Positions 29,691 to 42,049 of a stretch of DNA of 64,000 nucleotides are shown one piece after another. The notes below the pieces were generated by a model, which saw only the letters and a list, made by a program, of their open reading frames with translations, made no database searches and was not told where the DNA came from. The stretch lies in contig JAJOZX010005623.1 in assembly GCA_023014485.1 (NCBI GenBank), positions 131,501 through 195,500 on the forward strand, read 5' to 3'. The first letter of the stretch is position 1, and each line of letters starts with the position of its first letter. A program made the position numbers and the translations under genes. This DNA comes from Bathynomus jamesi (taxonomy: Eukaryota; Arthropoda; Malacostraca; Isopoda; Cirolanidae).

Positions 29691-30484
29691 TACCTAATGA
29701 AAATAGACTCGTGTTGTGATAAGTTTTTGGACTAACCTTAAATTTCTGTTAATTTGGAAGTTACCAGCTATCCACTTCACCGTGATAGTAAACCAGATTC
29801 AAGTTAGTTTCCAGATGTGAAAAAAATAAATGAAATTTCTGAAACAACAGTTCCCTCGAATTGTAATTTAATGATGAGCTGATGTCCAAACTACAGACTT
29901 GCATCCAGTTATTTGGTTTTCTCTTGCAGACTGAATTTCTTTCTGTGATAAAGTTTAAGTACGACCAGTGACAGATATTGAATCACTTTAGTTAGGCTAT
30001 GTTTAGCAGGGATACTAAAGATAACCTGCTATCATGGCTATGCGAAGAGTGAATCAGGGCCTTTCAAATGGAGGAAATCACCGCATAGAAACTCATGTTG
30101 CATGTTTAGCTTTTAGTCACAGACTATGACTCCTTCCTATACGCATCTCAGGGACATCTGGTGTTAGATTTCTACTCACTTTAGCGTTAAAAGTCATGTA
30201 GCGTCAATATGGGGGACCTTCCATTACCAAGTGATTAATTACTGTATGATTTTAACTAGTTATGATTTTAGTCAGATATTCATATTAACTTAGATAACTT
30301 GTTTATTAAGTTATACTGATTCCCCCTTTTCTTCACTTCTCTCGTTTCTCTTATTCAGTACAATTTTTATGAACAGTTTTTCTTCTATAATTTTTAAAAT
30401 TTCGTAAGAAATTTAGTTTTATTCATATTTAAGAAATAAATTCATAGGATTGTGTGACATCATTTACATTCAGCTTTTATTATA
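29691..30484. other. No gene seen
   Basis: Unassigned AT-rich sequence; could include more decayed Penelope sequence but no motif supports it. Confidence 0.35.
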
Positions 30485-30851
30485 CAGGGTGTCCCGTAAG
30501 TCTGGACCCATAGGGATTTATAATATATTTTTTTATTATGTTATTATTATTATTTTATTATTATTATTTTTTTATTATTTTTTATTATGATTTTTATTTG
30601 TGGTGCCACTTGAAAGCCAAAGTGTACGAGGTCAAACTTCAGAACATTTTCCACCTTAAAGCACGCATTGTGGAGGCGTCAAGAAATTTCTGCGACTGTG
30701 ATTCAGAAAGTGTTGTCGCAGTGGAGATTGCGTCTTCAACTATGTGTGCGACACAACGGCGGACACTTTGAACAGATTATGTAATAAATTTTTGGACTAT
30801 TTTGTAATTTTATTATTTTTCCCTATGGGTCCAGACTTACGGAACACCCTG
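30485..30851 (+). mobile_element. 367-bp deletion derivative of a mariner-type element
   Basis: Ends CAGGGTGTCCCGTAAGTCTG and its near complement, flanked by TA (30483-30484, 30852-30853). Inside, after an (ATT)-rich start, the plus strand encodes a transposase tail: HLKAKVYEVKLQNIFHLKAR, then after slips VIQKVLSQWRLRLQLC and GGHFEQIM with a stop. So about the last 60 residues of a Tc1/mariner-type transposase remain and the catalytic core is gone. Confidence 0.88.
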
Positions 30852-31730
30852 TAGTTTCTCACGTAAGAAAACATTGCAAGTATGTTTTCACACGCATAAG
30901 TAGGCATACACTTACATCTGTTTTCTCACTTTTTATGATATAAGAGATGATTCAACATGCATCTCAGCAACATGCATCTCAGCACAGGCTTGCTGCTCAT
31001 ATGCCTTATCAAACCTCTTTTATCAGTTTTTAGGATTATTTACAGATAAAGCTCTTTCTCGTAACTCAAATACTCCCGCCTGACAGTTTCTTTACTCTTT
31101 TATATATATTTTAATTAAAATTTTAATTTATTTTTGTTGTTTCAGTTAAAAAAATTTAAATTATAATAAAATTTTTATTCAACATCTCGGTATATTTTTA
31201 AGAAATTTTGTTTACTGTTATTATTAAAGAGATAACCGTAAGCGTTATATTTTTTAAGTTATTCCAAGCAAGATTAAATCACACATACGTGTAAACACAC
31301 AAAGAAACGTACTAATGCACGATCAAACACAACCAAATATAATCCCACAAAGAAACACAAACAAAAGCCGCTCTATCAACTTTCCGAGTCGCTTATACTC
31401 TTTTTGAAAAAAAATTAAATTTCTATTTGGGAGCTAACGTTAGATATTTGTCTTTTAATTTAAGTACTGCAGAACATATTTGACGCCAGACTTGTTTAGT
31501 AAGAGCTTTGAATTAACTGGAATAACTTATTTCCTCCTTCCTGCATCTTTACAGTTATTCTTTAGTTGATGACTTCATTCTAAACAAACATACGAACAAT
31601 TTCCCGGTTTCTACTGACTGTCTTCAATCCCTCCCTCTTCGCCGCAATGTTGCCGCACTCTTTCTTTACTATCTACTATCGCTATCGTAACGGACACTGC
31701 TCTTCTGAACTCTCTAACTATCAGGTTATC
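30852..31730. other. No gene seen
   Basis: AT-rich flank between two mariner-type elements with no supported feature. Confidence 0.35.
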
Positions 31731-32993
31731 CCATAAGTAATGTCGTTTTTTAGATCGAAATTTGAAGGACAAAAAAAAAACTGAAACTTTTTAATCTAGT
31801 ATATATTTTTCATCGGAATCAATGACACTCTGCCAACGTCCTACAAGCTTTTCAAAGCCATGTTTATAAAATTCAGGCGGTTTTGAGGCAAAAAACGTAC
31901 AACGACTGGTGTGCAGGTCATCTAAAGAAGTATACTGTTTCTCGTCAAGATAGTTTTGTAGACTCATGAAGAGATAATAATCTGAAGGCGCAAGGTCTGG
32001 AGAATATGGAGGATGTGGAAGTTTTTCCCACCCAAGCTCCTCAATTTTTGTAGAAGTGATCCGAGCGGTATGAGGACGTGCGTTGTCGTGGTGGAACACG
32101 ATTCCTTTCCGATTAACCAAAGAAGGTCTCTTTTCTTTTAGTTCAATCGATCCAGTTGTTGACAGTAGACTTGAGGGGTGATTGTTTGGTTGTGTGGTAT
32201 GGTTTCAAAGTGTATTACACCACCTTTATCCCACCAAACACTAAGCAACACCTTCCGAGGATGAAGATTTGGTTTTGGCTGTGGTGTCGCTGGTTCTCCG
32301 GCACAAACCCACTGTCGACGGCGCTTAACATTCTAGTACAGTATCCACTTTTCATCACCAGTCAATAAACGGTGCAAAAACGGATCTTGGAGTTCACGGG
32401 AATGAAGAGCTGTGCTAATGTTTACCCGCACCCTCAGATTGTCGACCGACAATTCATGTGGCACCCATTTTCCTAACTTAGGCACTTTCCCGACTTGTTG
32501 CAAATGTCGATGGATGGTGGACGGGGATGAATTGAGTTTCTGGGCCAATTCTTCGACAATTGTTGAACAGTCTTCTTCAAGTGCGGCTAACAGCAGGTCA
32601 TCATCAAACTCAGCAGGGCGTCCAGAGCGTGCTGCATCTGTCAAACAGCAGTCACCATTCCTAAACTTTTGAAACCATCTTTGACATTTCCTCACATGCA
32701 CAATATCGTTGCCATAAACTTCCTGAATGTTTCGCGTTGCTTCAGTAGCACTATTCCCTTTTTGAATTCGTGAAACATTATATGCCTGATATGCTCTTCC
32801 GATACCGCCATGTTTATGAGGGGTTCACATAAAGCAAACACACGTCTTCACTGGTCAAGGTCTGTAAAGTATGTAGCGAAACACGATAGATCTCCTCTTA
32901 GATATAACCTTCGGAAAATTATGCTTAAACCGAGTAAGACTAGTTTAAACTTAATCTATCGTAAAAAACAACATTACTTACGGAATGACCTGA
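31731..32993 (-). mobile_element. 1.26-kb DD34D mariner with both ends
   Basis: Inverted repeats of ~30 bp: TCAGGTTATCCCATAAGTAA at the left and the complement of TCAGGTCATTCCGTAAGTAA at the right, flanked by TA (31729-31730 and 32994-32995). The length is that of a complete mariner. Confidence 0.93.
31791..32811 (-). pseudogene. DD34D mariner transposase, broken
   Basis: Starts MAVSEEHIRHIMFHEFKKG (ATG at 32811). After a frameshift near 32755 the HTH region follows (KCQRWFQKFRNGDCCLTDAA, SGRPAEFDDDLL, SPSTIHRHLQQVGKV, KLGKWVPHEL), then the first Asp in LLTGDEKW. An in-frame stop and slips around 32335-32120 separate it from VLLSVWWDKGGVIHFETIP, FHHDNARPHTARI (second Asp), YSPDLAPSDYYLF (third Asp, spacing 34) and the C-terminus KYILD. 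All three catalytic Asp are present, so the element was probably active when it inserted; later small indels killed it. Closely related in plan to the mariner at 21426-22493 but not a copy of it. Confidence 0.93.
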
Positions 32994-33424
32994 TACATGC
33001 CTCCTCCTTTAAGGAAAGCACGCAGTACCAGACTTTCGACATATTCTCATTCCTTTCTGTTCAGCTCTCTAACGCAAAGTTAATCGATATTTTCAGTCTT
33101 TCATCTACTCAACCGGTCAACTCTGGAACAATCTTCCTCAATCCATCTTTCCCCCTATATATGTCTATAATCTTCAATCTTTCAAACGCAGAGTGTCTAG
33201 GCATCTCGAAAACACTGGACCTTGATTTCGGCTCTCTTCTTCCACTATGGTCGGGGCGTTTTTACGGGCATTCACCCTCGGCCACTCCTTCCTGCATTAA
33301 AAAAAAAAGATTTATCGTGTTATGACGGCAAATTCATATGCTTAAATCTCTTACGAAAATAGGAACGAAAATTTTAGTTTTAAGATTTTTGTTGTATAAA
33401 TCTTTAAGACAAAGTAGTTTAGAT
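32994..33424. other. No gene seen
   Basis: The 171-codon frame crossing the mariner right end and this flank (32810-33325) has no motif and spans an element boundary, so I treat it as chance. Confidence 0.45.
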
Positions 33425-33959
33425 CAGTGGCGACTCCTGCACTCGGGCTTCTCGGGCTGAGCCCGAGAGGCAAGGAGCAAGAAGAAGCATGGGAGATAAA
33501 ATTGTGTATTTACGGATTTAAGTTTTAAAAAAAAAAGTTTTAAATACAAATTGTAAAAATGGTTTTTGGCTGGTAGTATGTAACTATTTTTCTGTCTAGC
33601 CTTCGTCACGCAAGCAAATTTTGAACGCATTTAGATACCCTTACTACTTATAAAAAAAACTATATTGACACATTAAGTTTTCGTGTAATCTTTCAAGATT
33701 CTTTACTCGGGCGCAAGACATTACGCCCGAGAAAGTATAAGTAATATCGTATATTTAAAGTTCTTTTAATGAATAATTATTTGCTTGCATACGGTTACAT
33801 AATAGTCCTTCTTCTAATTCTCATTAAATAAAATACGTTTTTCTTCCTATTAATTTTTTTTATAAAGAAAAAAACATTTCAACTCGGGCTTATATCCTTC
33901 GGCCTTGTAGAGGCACAATTTTTAATTCTGGCGATACATGGTAACTTTTTACGTTTCGA

Positions 33960-35147
33960 TAAGCGTGCCTTCAACTGCCTGAGAGAAAAAGGTTTTAAAT
34001 TTGGCTATTTTATTCATTGCTATGCCCATAAGTTAAATTTAGTGTTAAGTAAAATGTCAGAGAAAGTTAACGGGGCTAAAATGTTCTTTTCCAATGTACG
34101 TGCTTTCAGTAAATTTGCTTCTTCAAGTACAAACGAAAAGTTGTATTTAGAGAGCTTAATATCAGCATTCCATCACTTTGTGAAAGAAGGTGGTGCTATA
34201 GATCTAGAACCGTGTCAGCAATAAAAAGGCAGCGTGAAACTCTGGAAAATGCATTTCAAAAGATTTTAGATGACAGTGCAAGATGGGATGAAGATACTCT
34301 TAATCAAACTGATAATCTACTTATAAAATTGCATGATTTCACTTTTCTGTTTTTTATTAACCGCTTTGAAAATATATTGTCACAAGCCGAAAAGCTATTT
34401 CATCTTCTGAAATGCAAGCAGCTTCAAATGAAGTTTGCACAACAGAAAGTAAATGACTTTATTGAATTTATTGACTGCGCTCGTACTGATAAAGCATATA
34501 ATAAAGTTTTTCAAGAAACAATGGCAGACTTCGAACAATCCGAAGACCTGCTTTCTCCCCCGAGAAAAAGAGCTAGAGGCAAACAAATGAACTAAAAGCA
34601 ATATATTCGAAATAATTGACATTATACTAATGTCAATGAGGGAACGATTTGATTGCATTCAGGAGTTTGCGTTCTTTGAGTTGATTGATGTGATCAAATT
34701 TCCAGAATTTGCTGAAAATTTTCCAATGCATCATCTTAATGCTTTACAAACTAAATATCCAAATGTAATTGACTCCAAATCCTTAGTTAGCGAATTGAAA
34801 TATCTTTATCGTGACAGTGACTTTAGAAAATGCAAATCTGCAAATGAAATTTTAGAAGTCTTTCACGAACTAGGATTATTGTCTGCGATGTCGGAAACCA
34901 CAAAGCTGATTCAGCAACTCCTTACCATACCTGTAACTTCTGTTTCAAATGAAAGAAGTTTCTCTGTTCTTGATCGAATTAGATCATATTTAAGAAACAC
35001 AATGGCTCAAGAATGGCTCTCGTCCCTGGCTAGGATTTCAATTGAAAAAGAAATACTTATTGATTTAGAAAGCAAAAAGGAATTACATAACCGAATATTA
35101 AAGGAGTTTGCTTTAAAACCAAGACGCTTGGACTTTATGTTCAAGTA
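33960..35147 (+). pseudogene. hAT transposase, C-terminal two thirds (ZMYM1-like)
   Basis: Begins within IHCYAHKLNLVLSKMSEKVN (about 34010-34070), a conserved hAT/ZMYM1 block. It is followed by FSKFASSSTNEKLYLESLIS, SAIKRQRETLENAF (34212-34595), then LLSPPRKRARGKQ, and the C-terminal part 34630-35148 with LIQQLLTIPVTSVSNERSFS, VLDRIRSYLRN and MAQEWLSSLARISIE: the hAT dimerisation region (P.TS.S.ERSFS.L..IK.YLR..M...RL..L). The N-terminal TTF/BED-type zinc finger and first catalytic Asp region are missing; what is left has two or three frame breaks. Shares its strand with the element orientation set by the ends. Confidence 0.9.
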
Positions 35148-35454
35148 AATAAAATTCAACTAATTTTTTTTACCGAGGTATGTATTTATTTATTTTATTG
35201 ATAACACTGGTATGCATATGAAATTTTTTTGTCTGCTGTGAAGGTTTTTTCAACTCATATTATATAATTCGACCATGCTGAATCGAAAATGACATTGGTT
35301 TTCCTCAATCAGGTCAGGGTTTTTTCTCTATTGGCCATTTATTATAAGTCCAATTTATCCCAAATTTATTGATTTTTTTAGCTTAAACACTGTAGATACG
35401 AGTAATATTATAAGAACACTCGTGAAAAATGAAAACATGTGTGAATAAGTACTT

Positions 35455-37733
35455 TTATTCATACAATGAATATGGAAAAAAGTTATTGAGGAAGGAATGA
35501 AGTTTTTTGGCTTTCCGTCTGTGTTTTTCTTCGGGCACGTCTCGCTTCAAACACCAGCAATAGTCCGCCAGCATATTGATATCCCAGTTTCCCTGGTACC
35601 TCTTTCCATTATTTTGATCTTGGTGAAATCGTTCACCTGTTCCTCACTATAATCCCCGCAATTTTCAGGAAAATAGTCCAAGGGGACCACAAAAAGTGCA
35701 TTTTATGGACATGCGCGACCCATGAGCTTTGAAAGCTTCCATCAAGTTTTCGACAACGGACTCGTATTCTGGACTTCTACGCTTGCCAAGAAAATCAGTG
35801 ACAACTGATTTGAATGCCTGCCAGGCATTCTTCGCAGTTGGAGTCATTGCGTTTTCCGAACTGAGTATCCTTGATCAAAGTTCGAATTTGAGGACCATCA
35901 AAAACCCAGCATTTAGTTTAGCATCAGATATATGAGGAAATTTACTCTCGAGATATCGGAATGCTGAACCCTCCTTATTCATTGATTTGATGCAATTTTT
36001 CATCAAGCCCAGCTTAATATGAAGTGGTGGAGCAAAATTTTGTTGGTGGTACAAGGGGCACTGAAACGACATTATGCGACCCAGTTCAAAAATTCTCTCT
36101 GGATGCCCATTCACGCTGTGCATAGTGCTTCTCATCCGCTCGGCTATCCCATTTGCAGAGGAAACATGGGTATTTCGTGTATCCCCCTTGCTTCCCAATA
36201 CAAATGCCACAATCTGAAAAAAAATGAAAATATTTAAAGAATTTAGAGAATTTGTTCTATCAGATAAAAAAATCTATGCATTGGACTGTATTACTTCTGT
36301 GAGGAAGATAAATGTTCTGATACGCTCTCAAATAACCTTTGGAAAAACAACATAGTCAATAGCAATAGTTTACTTATGATATTAGTATTACCTTCAAATC
36401 TCCACAGATCCTCCAGTTATGTTGGTCGTATACGAGAGCATCCAGTAAAATTTTCATGTTATCGTAGCTCTCAGTAAGTTGTACGGAATGTGCTACAGGG
36501 ACTGATGCAACCCTATTCCCAATGTTGAGAAGTACTGCTTTCAAACTTCGTTTAGACGAGTCTATAAATAGCCTCCATTCTGATGCGTTATATGGCAGGC
36601 CCAAGGATTCGATTAGCCCTCAACATTGCAGCAGTACACTAAGGAAGAGGTATTTTCGTGCACTGCAAAAAACTTGCGGAATTCTTCCTCTCGTTTTCCT
36701 ATACCAGGAGAATGTTGTTCCCGGAGCCAGCAAGTTGTCCTCTCGAAGTCGTGAGCCCAAGATCTCGGCAGCTAATTTGGAAAGTCCTAAATCCCTCGTA
36801 AGATCATTATGTTTGGCCTGGTTGAGAGGCCTCGGCTCATTTGAAGCGGTATTTTGAGGTATATACGACTGGGACTGGTCATTGGCATTGGTCATTAATT
36901 CATCATCAGAATCATCGAAGTCCAGGGTTTGAGGTGGGTTGGGTATTGGAATTCCAGGACCATGGGGGTACAGGTCTCATAGCAGAAGGAATGTCAGGGT
37001 ATACAACAATGTGTTTATTCTTCTTGTTAACTCCTGAAAATAGAAACACAGAAACATGGATATAAACTTGCATATGAAATAGAAGAAGCATTCAGACAGT
37101 GGCGGCTCGTGAGGGAAGGCTGCGGTCTGTAAGATATGAAATAGGTCGATGGAGTCTGTATATTTTCTTTTTTTTCATTCATATTGTCCCTTCGGGAACA
37201 ATATGAATGAAAAAGAAAGAAAATATACAATCATTGTATATGTAAATGTAACTTGTATAACAATATGTATGTGTAAATGTATTTTCTATAACAATATGTA
37301 TATGTAAATGTATGATTACCATTATGGTGAATATTATGCTATATATGGTGAATATTACATTATGGTGAATATTATGTCAAGTTTCATACGAGGATTTCAA
37401 AATATTTAAGAAAATAAATTTATAAGCCCACCTTGGAGGTTTGTCATGCAGAAATAGCAATCTGTCACGTGATCCTTTCCTTCTCTCCAAATCATAAGAA
37501 TTCCAAAAGGCAAAGATTTCGCTCTGCCTTTGCTCCATCTTCTCAAATTTCAATGCACGTCTTGCGCACATATGAGGGGTGAAATTTTTGTCCTGGTCCC
37601 CTAGCTTAATTCCAAAGTATGCTCTATACATTGTCTTCACAAATTTAGTGATTTGGGACTGGTTATTTGGCATGGTAACCGTCCCACATATGTAGCAGAA
37701 TCTATTGGGATCATTTTTACACGCTCTATTCAT
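35455..37733 (-). pseudogene. CYVCG-HIKLGL family gene, four-part, decayed
   Basis: Exon 1 (37733 to about 37432): MNRACKNDPNRFCYICGTVT, YFGIKLGDQDKNFTPHMC, and after a slip FGILMIWREGKDHVTDCYFC. Intron ~37431-37034 (GT/AG). Exon 2: VNKKNKHIVVYPDIPSAMRP, LTRDLGLSKLAAEILGSRL, ASEWRLFIDSSKRSLKAVLL, NWRICGDLK, with a GT donor at ~36393 and an AG acceptor at ~36213. Exon 3: KQGGYTKYPCFLCKWDSRAD, then PPLHIKLGLMKNCIKSMNKE, FPHISDAKLNAGF, GKRRSPEYESVVENL, and a C-terminal QGNWDINMLADYCWCL ending at 35455. Same domain order as copy 1 but intron positions differ and many frameshifts exist. The cysteines and HIKLGL are kept. Function unknown. Confidence 0.75.
37097..37229. repeat. hAT-like end and hairpin inside an intron
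   Basis: CAGTGGCGGCTCGTGAG at 37097 resembles a hAT terminus. Next to it, arms 37157-37187 and 37197-37229 form a hairpin around CCCTTCGGG. Both lie in the first intron of the copy-2 gene, so at least one small insertion landed there. Confidence 0.55.
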
Positions 37734-38081
37734 TATGAAATATTTTATCTATATGCCTGAAAGTAAAAAAAGATATTATACAAGTGAAACAAGTGATGAT
37801 AGATGTTACTGTTCCAATTCCGCTTTGACAAAATCACGAAAAATTCTATTTTATTTATGAGGCTATAGCCGGATAACCTGAGCTGATTGAGAAAAACGGA
37901 TTGCAGATCCGAAATCAGCAGGAAAAACTCTATAAGAATCACTTACAAAACCCTTGACAGCAAAATTGATGCATACCAGTGTAATCTTAAGTTATTTTCA
38001 TGCATTTAAATGTCGACTCATATGTAGACTTGAAAATTTAAAAAGAGCCCGAGTAGTCTTGAAGAGCTGGAGTCGCCACTG

Positions 38082-40421
38082 GTTTAGATTACTGTTATTG
38101 AAAAATATAAATAGGTCTTTCGCTACAGTGCTAAAAAATAAAAATGTCTCAAATTGTTTAAAATTAGTTCGATTTTCATTTCGTTTTCTCACGGTATCTG
38201 GAAAACCCGATCAGCCTTGGGATAGAGGTTTATGGTAGGGTCTTCAGAATCGTCTCTCGGTTCGAAGGGAAGGGAAAACAACCCGACCAGGCTCAAATGT
38301 AAAATGGTTTGTTTTCTCTTTGTTCGTAGTTAAAATTTTGGAAACTGACTTCGAACCCACTTATTAAATGAACCACAAGGTCTGTTACAAATTTGAGAAA
38401 ACGAGTGCTTCGAAGAAAGGACTTTATTTAAGTTGATTTTTAAGGAAAAGGAGGCGCTTTCCTTTGAAGGGAATGTCAAGGTTCAACCAAAGGACAATGA
38501 TTCTTCTACCACCCAGTGAGGAAAAGGGAAACTCTTTCTTCCCTTATGTATGGATGAAAGCTTTCGTAGGAATGACCTCATGTAATGAAAATGTTTTGAT
38601 AGGTCATTCAGAGTACTGTAAGGCGGAGTCCTTGTAATTTTAAGGTGTAACTTAGATTTCTAAGTTAGTTGTAGTTTTCGTCCTCAAAAGTTAAAGTGGC
38701 TTTTAAAACGAAATCTTTAACTCTGTGGCATGATTGAAATTTCCTAAGTTGATTTAAAACTGTTCGCGTCGTCCGAAAATCTGAATTTCCTTTGTTTAAC
38801 GCTAACTTGTTTGTAAGAGCTTTAATGTTAGTCGACAGAAAAAGAACTTTGTGAAATTTCTTTGAATGTATTAGGTGCAGAAATTAAATTTTAAACGTGA
38901 AAGTTTGTGGAATATTATGTTTTCTCAGGAAGCGTAAATATCTTGTGGTGACCTTGTTTCCCAGGAAACCGGTGCGTTAGTTAGTGCACGACCATTTGAA
39001 GTCTTTGAAAAATTTACTTAATTTAATTGACGGACTTTTCTCCTGAAAAATCTGCAACTTGCGCAGAACTTTTGAGAGTAAATAAAATAAAAATTAAGTA
39101 CCTGTATACTGTATTCATGCTTTGAATTTGTGCATTTCTAGAGTTACACACAAATTAAAACCCTCTGTATAAATGTTTTTTGAGACTTGAATAATGGAAA
39201 TATTTTTTTAAATTGACAATTGGTTTTTTGGAACAAAATTGTAGCGTACGTCTGTAGATTTCTTTTAAATTTATGTCCAATTTTGAGTGGAAATCAAATA
39301 AACTTTGTACGAGGGAGTGTGTTGTTTCTATGCTACTTAAACAGGCTTCTCTTGTAAGCTGAGGGGTAAATTTACATTGAAAGTCGAAAATTAAGTGGGC
39401 TTCAAGTAAGCCGAGAAAAACTGCGCGTATAAAATTGAAAGGCCATCCGAGTGGATAGGCAGAGTCATCCTAAACAAATGAACCCGCGCGCGCAATAAGT
39501 GCAAGCGGAAAAAGAGTTGCACCACAATCGAGTCCCCTTTCTCCGAGAAAGGAGGGTGCTCTCTACTTCACTTTCTTGCATGAAGAGGAAATTTCTATCA
39601 TTGTTGCTCTATTTTCTTGTTATTTATCAGATTTATTTAATTAAATTAATTTGCAGCAATCACTGATATCAATATCAGTTTTTATTCCCAACTTTTTAGT
39701 ATCGAGATCCATCTGCTGATAGTTGTATTAACTCTACATACATTCTTCGTTCAAACTTTCTTAATTTAGGTATTTCTCTACTATACAGGCTATGACTTCA
39801 GTCTGTTTCATAATTTCAAAATATTTTTAGTCTTAAGTCCTATAATAATTATCATAGCTTCATATACCACTTTTCATATATTTGTCTCTAACATGCCGCC
39901 ATAAACATACAAAATCATTTCATGGCTCCATGGCTCCATCTCTAATTTTAGCTTATCTTTGTCTCTATCTTTTGTTTGATAACATTTTTCACAATTCCCA
40001 TTATTTTGTGCTGATTTTTCCCATTTTAGAACCCCATAAAACTCAGAAAATTTTCTTTTGATTTTCATATGAAAAGATATTGTAACTATACGTACAACGG
40101 AGAGCCATTTACTATTTAGAAACCTGCAATCACCTTAAATTAAGGAAAATTATGAAAGAACCTTAATATTATACGTAAATCTCAAATATTTACGTTAATT
40201 AAAAGAGAATCAACAACAATAATTTAATTTTGTTTTCATATTTCTCTGCCTGTTTCAGCTCTGAAGCCCAATTAAGAGAATAGCTTTTGATGTAGGAGAC
40301 AGACCGTGAAGCAACGTTATTGTTTATACAAAGGAATACAAAGGACCAACTTAAATAAAATGAACTGTGGAGTTACTTTGTTTAGAAATTTAGAATTTTT
40401 GTCTTCGTTTGGCAAATTTCG

Positions 40422-40423
<2 letters not shown>
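38082..40423. other. No gene seen (2.3 kb)
   Basis: The longest stretch without a recognisable element apart from 56.9-59.5 kb. Only short frames, none with motifs. It may be ordinary intergenic DNA or old repeats beyond recognition. Confidence 0.4.
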
Positions 40424-40491
<68 letters not shown>

Positions 40492-40492
40492 G
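40424..40492. repeat. (AT)n passing into (CA)n
   Basis: Compound microsatellite directly bordering the left end of the long-inverted-repeat element. Confidence 0.9.
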
Positions 40493-41131
40493 TGTGTAGG
40501 AGGAAATGTCAAGAATGCACCATTTCACTCTGGGTATTTCTAAGTAGAAAGTATTATATCGATATGGGTCTGATTCCCAACCGTTACCGAGATACAGGCC
40601 TCTACATTTGGGTAATTAAAACATAATAAAAGGCGATATTAGATACTATTTAATGACACTTGTGGTTTACAAAAGTACAAACATACAATACACTATTGCA
40701 CTTATTGCAGAATGGTTTCAAAGTGACCCCCTCCTTCTTCAATGCACGCGGCGAGCTCGATCCATCGAGTCTTGCCAAGGAAAACGCGGAAGTTCATTTC
40801 TGAGGTTTATGAACGCATCCTGTATACGTGCAACCAACTGCTCCCTAGTTTCGGGCTTACCCCGCTGATAAACGTTACTCTTCAAGAACAACCAGACAAA
40901 AAAATAATGTAAATAAATAATGTGAGGATCTCTCACAGTTGCCAATGTATCATTAAATGTCATTGAATATTATCTAAGATCGGCTTTTTATTATGTTTTA
41001 GTTACCCAAATGTAGAGGCCTGTATCTCGGTAACGGTTGGGAATCAGGCACATGTCGATAATACTTTCTACTTAGAAATACCCAAAGAGTCAAATGGTGC
41101 ATTCCTGACATTTCCTCCTGGGACACCCATA
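40493..41131 (-). mobile_element. Deleted Tc1/mariner-type element with ~155-bp inverted repeats
   Basis: 40493-40650 and 40973-41131 are inverted copies with few mismatches (for example AGGAGGAAATGTCAAGAATG versus its complement, and CTCGGTAACGGTTGGGAATC). The right end carries GGGACACCC before the flank; the left end appears clipped by the CA microsatellite. The 320-bp middle encodes a transposase tail on the minus strand. Inverted repeats this long are unusual for mariner-type elements. Confidence 0.85.
40697..40963 (-). pseudogene. Transposase C-terminal fragment
   Basis: FFVWLFLKSNVYQRGKPETR, EQLVARIQDAFINLRNEL, then after a slip RRVH-CIEEGGSHFETIL. The 'FF.WG.LKS.VY..KP.T...L..RI..AF' pattern is the segment just after the third catalytic Asp in many Tc1/mariner-related transposases. 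All catalytic residues are deleted. There is one or two frame breaks in ~85 codons. Bounded on both sides by the element's inverted repeats. Confidence 0.78.
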
Positions 41132-41370
41132 CACACGAGTATATATTATATGGCCTACAAGGATTCGAGTCCACCACCTCTTGAGTAGAAATTGAGAGCG
41201 CTGATCATTACATTATGAAAAGGTAAAAGATTAGTACAACTTGTCATATATTTTAACACCCGACGGAACAACAAATAACGTTAGAGATTTGAATGCAGTA
41301 CTGTCATTGTCTCCGGTGCAGGGGAGTTAGTGCGGTAAACACCTCTGGATGCGAGAACGTTATGTGCAAT

Positions 41371-41427
<57 letters not shown>

Positions 41428-42049
41428 TTAAATTTTTCATCGTGGTACTCTGAATTTGATTATAAATTTTCGAGTCCATTTTAAATTTTCAATGAGTAAA
41501 ATCTGGTGTGTCATTATGCCTTTCATGGTCATAATAATGGCAATAATAATAAATTTAATATAATTATAATTTTTCCATTATCAACTTTATATATAAAAAT
41601 GAAAATAAAAATGAAAAAGTTGGTTGGCAGACCATAGTCCATATGACAAATATTAATAATACAATGACAATTCACGTACTAAGGATAGAAATATATCCAA
41701 TTAATGAGAAATAATACAGTAATGTCAAAGTTAAGTGGAGCTACAGACATGTTTTCATACCATAAATTCCATAGCTTAGAAGACGTATAGCAGGACTGAT
41801 CGGGTTCATTGATTTTTAATTCTTTGCATTAGACTGTATTGAGCACGTCTTGTTACCTCCGGGAAGCTCGGGACATTGCGGGTACCAAACATTTGCGAAA
41901 CTCAGCATCTCGGGGGTAATTTATGTACGAGTCTAAAAGATCTGTTGTACAGCAAATTTAGGGTTCTGCCAGAACCTTTTTTATAATTCACCTAGAGTTA
42001 CTGTCCGTATATATTACTGCAGAAAGTACGAGACTCTTGTACTTCCTCA
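41132..42049. other. No gene; (CT)n at 41375-41423
   Basis: Pure CT microsatellite and unassigned AT-rich sequence. Confidence 0.45.

Larger units (their letters stand above)
35275..37925 (-). mobile_element. Putative nested DNA transposon with CYVCG-HIKLGL gene (copy 2)
   Basis: Sequence at about 35278-35322 (GCTGAATCGAAAATGACATT ... CCTCAATCAGGTCAGG) recurs inverted at about 37877-37925 (complement GCTGATTTCGGATC ... CTCAATCAGCTCAGG) at roughly 70% identity by eye. The first of these also resembles the end of copy 1 at 8930-8975. The pair brackets the minus-strand gene exactly. No target duplication was found. Confidence 0.45.
33425..38081 (+). mobile_element. 4.66-kb hAT element (ZMYM/TTF type) with perfect 8-bp target duplication
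   Basis: Left end CAGTGGCGACTCCTGCACTC and right end GGAGTCGCCACTG are inverted repeats, with subterminal ACTCGGGCT-type words near both ends. Flanks are GTTTAGAT at 33417-33424 and GTTTAGAT at 38082-38089, an exact 8-bp duplication, the hAT hallmark. Inside, left half: remnants of its own transposase on the plus strand. Right half: a whole second gene of the CYVCG-HIKLGL family on the minus strand, either nested or captured. Confidence 0.95.

Noticed and set aside
32810..33325. 171-codon plus-strand gene
   Set aside because: Spans the right end of a mariner element and its flank, has no motif, and ends in a poly-A-like run.
40306..40626. 106-codon frame with IYIY and HTHT runs
   Set aside because: Crosses an (AT)n/(CA)n microsatellite and an element boundary.
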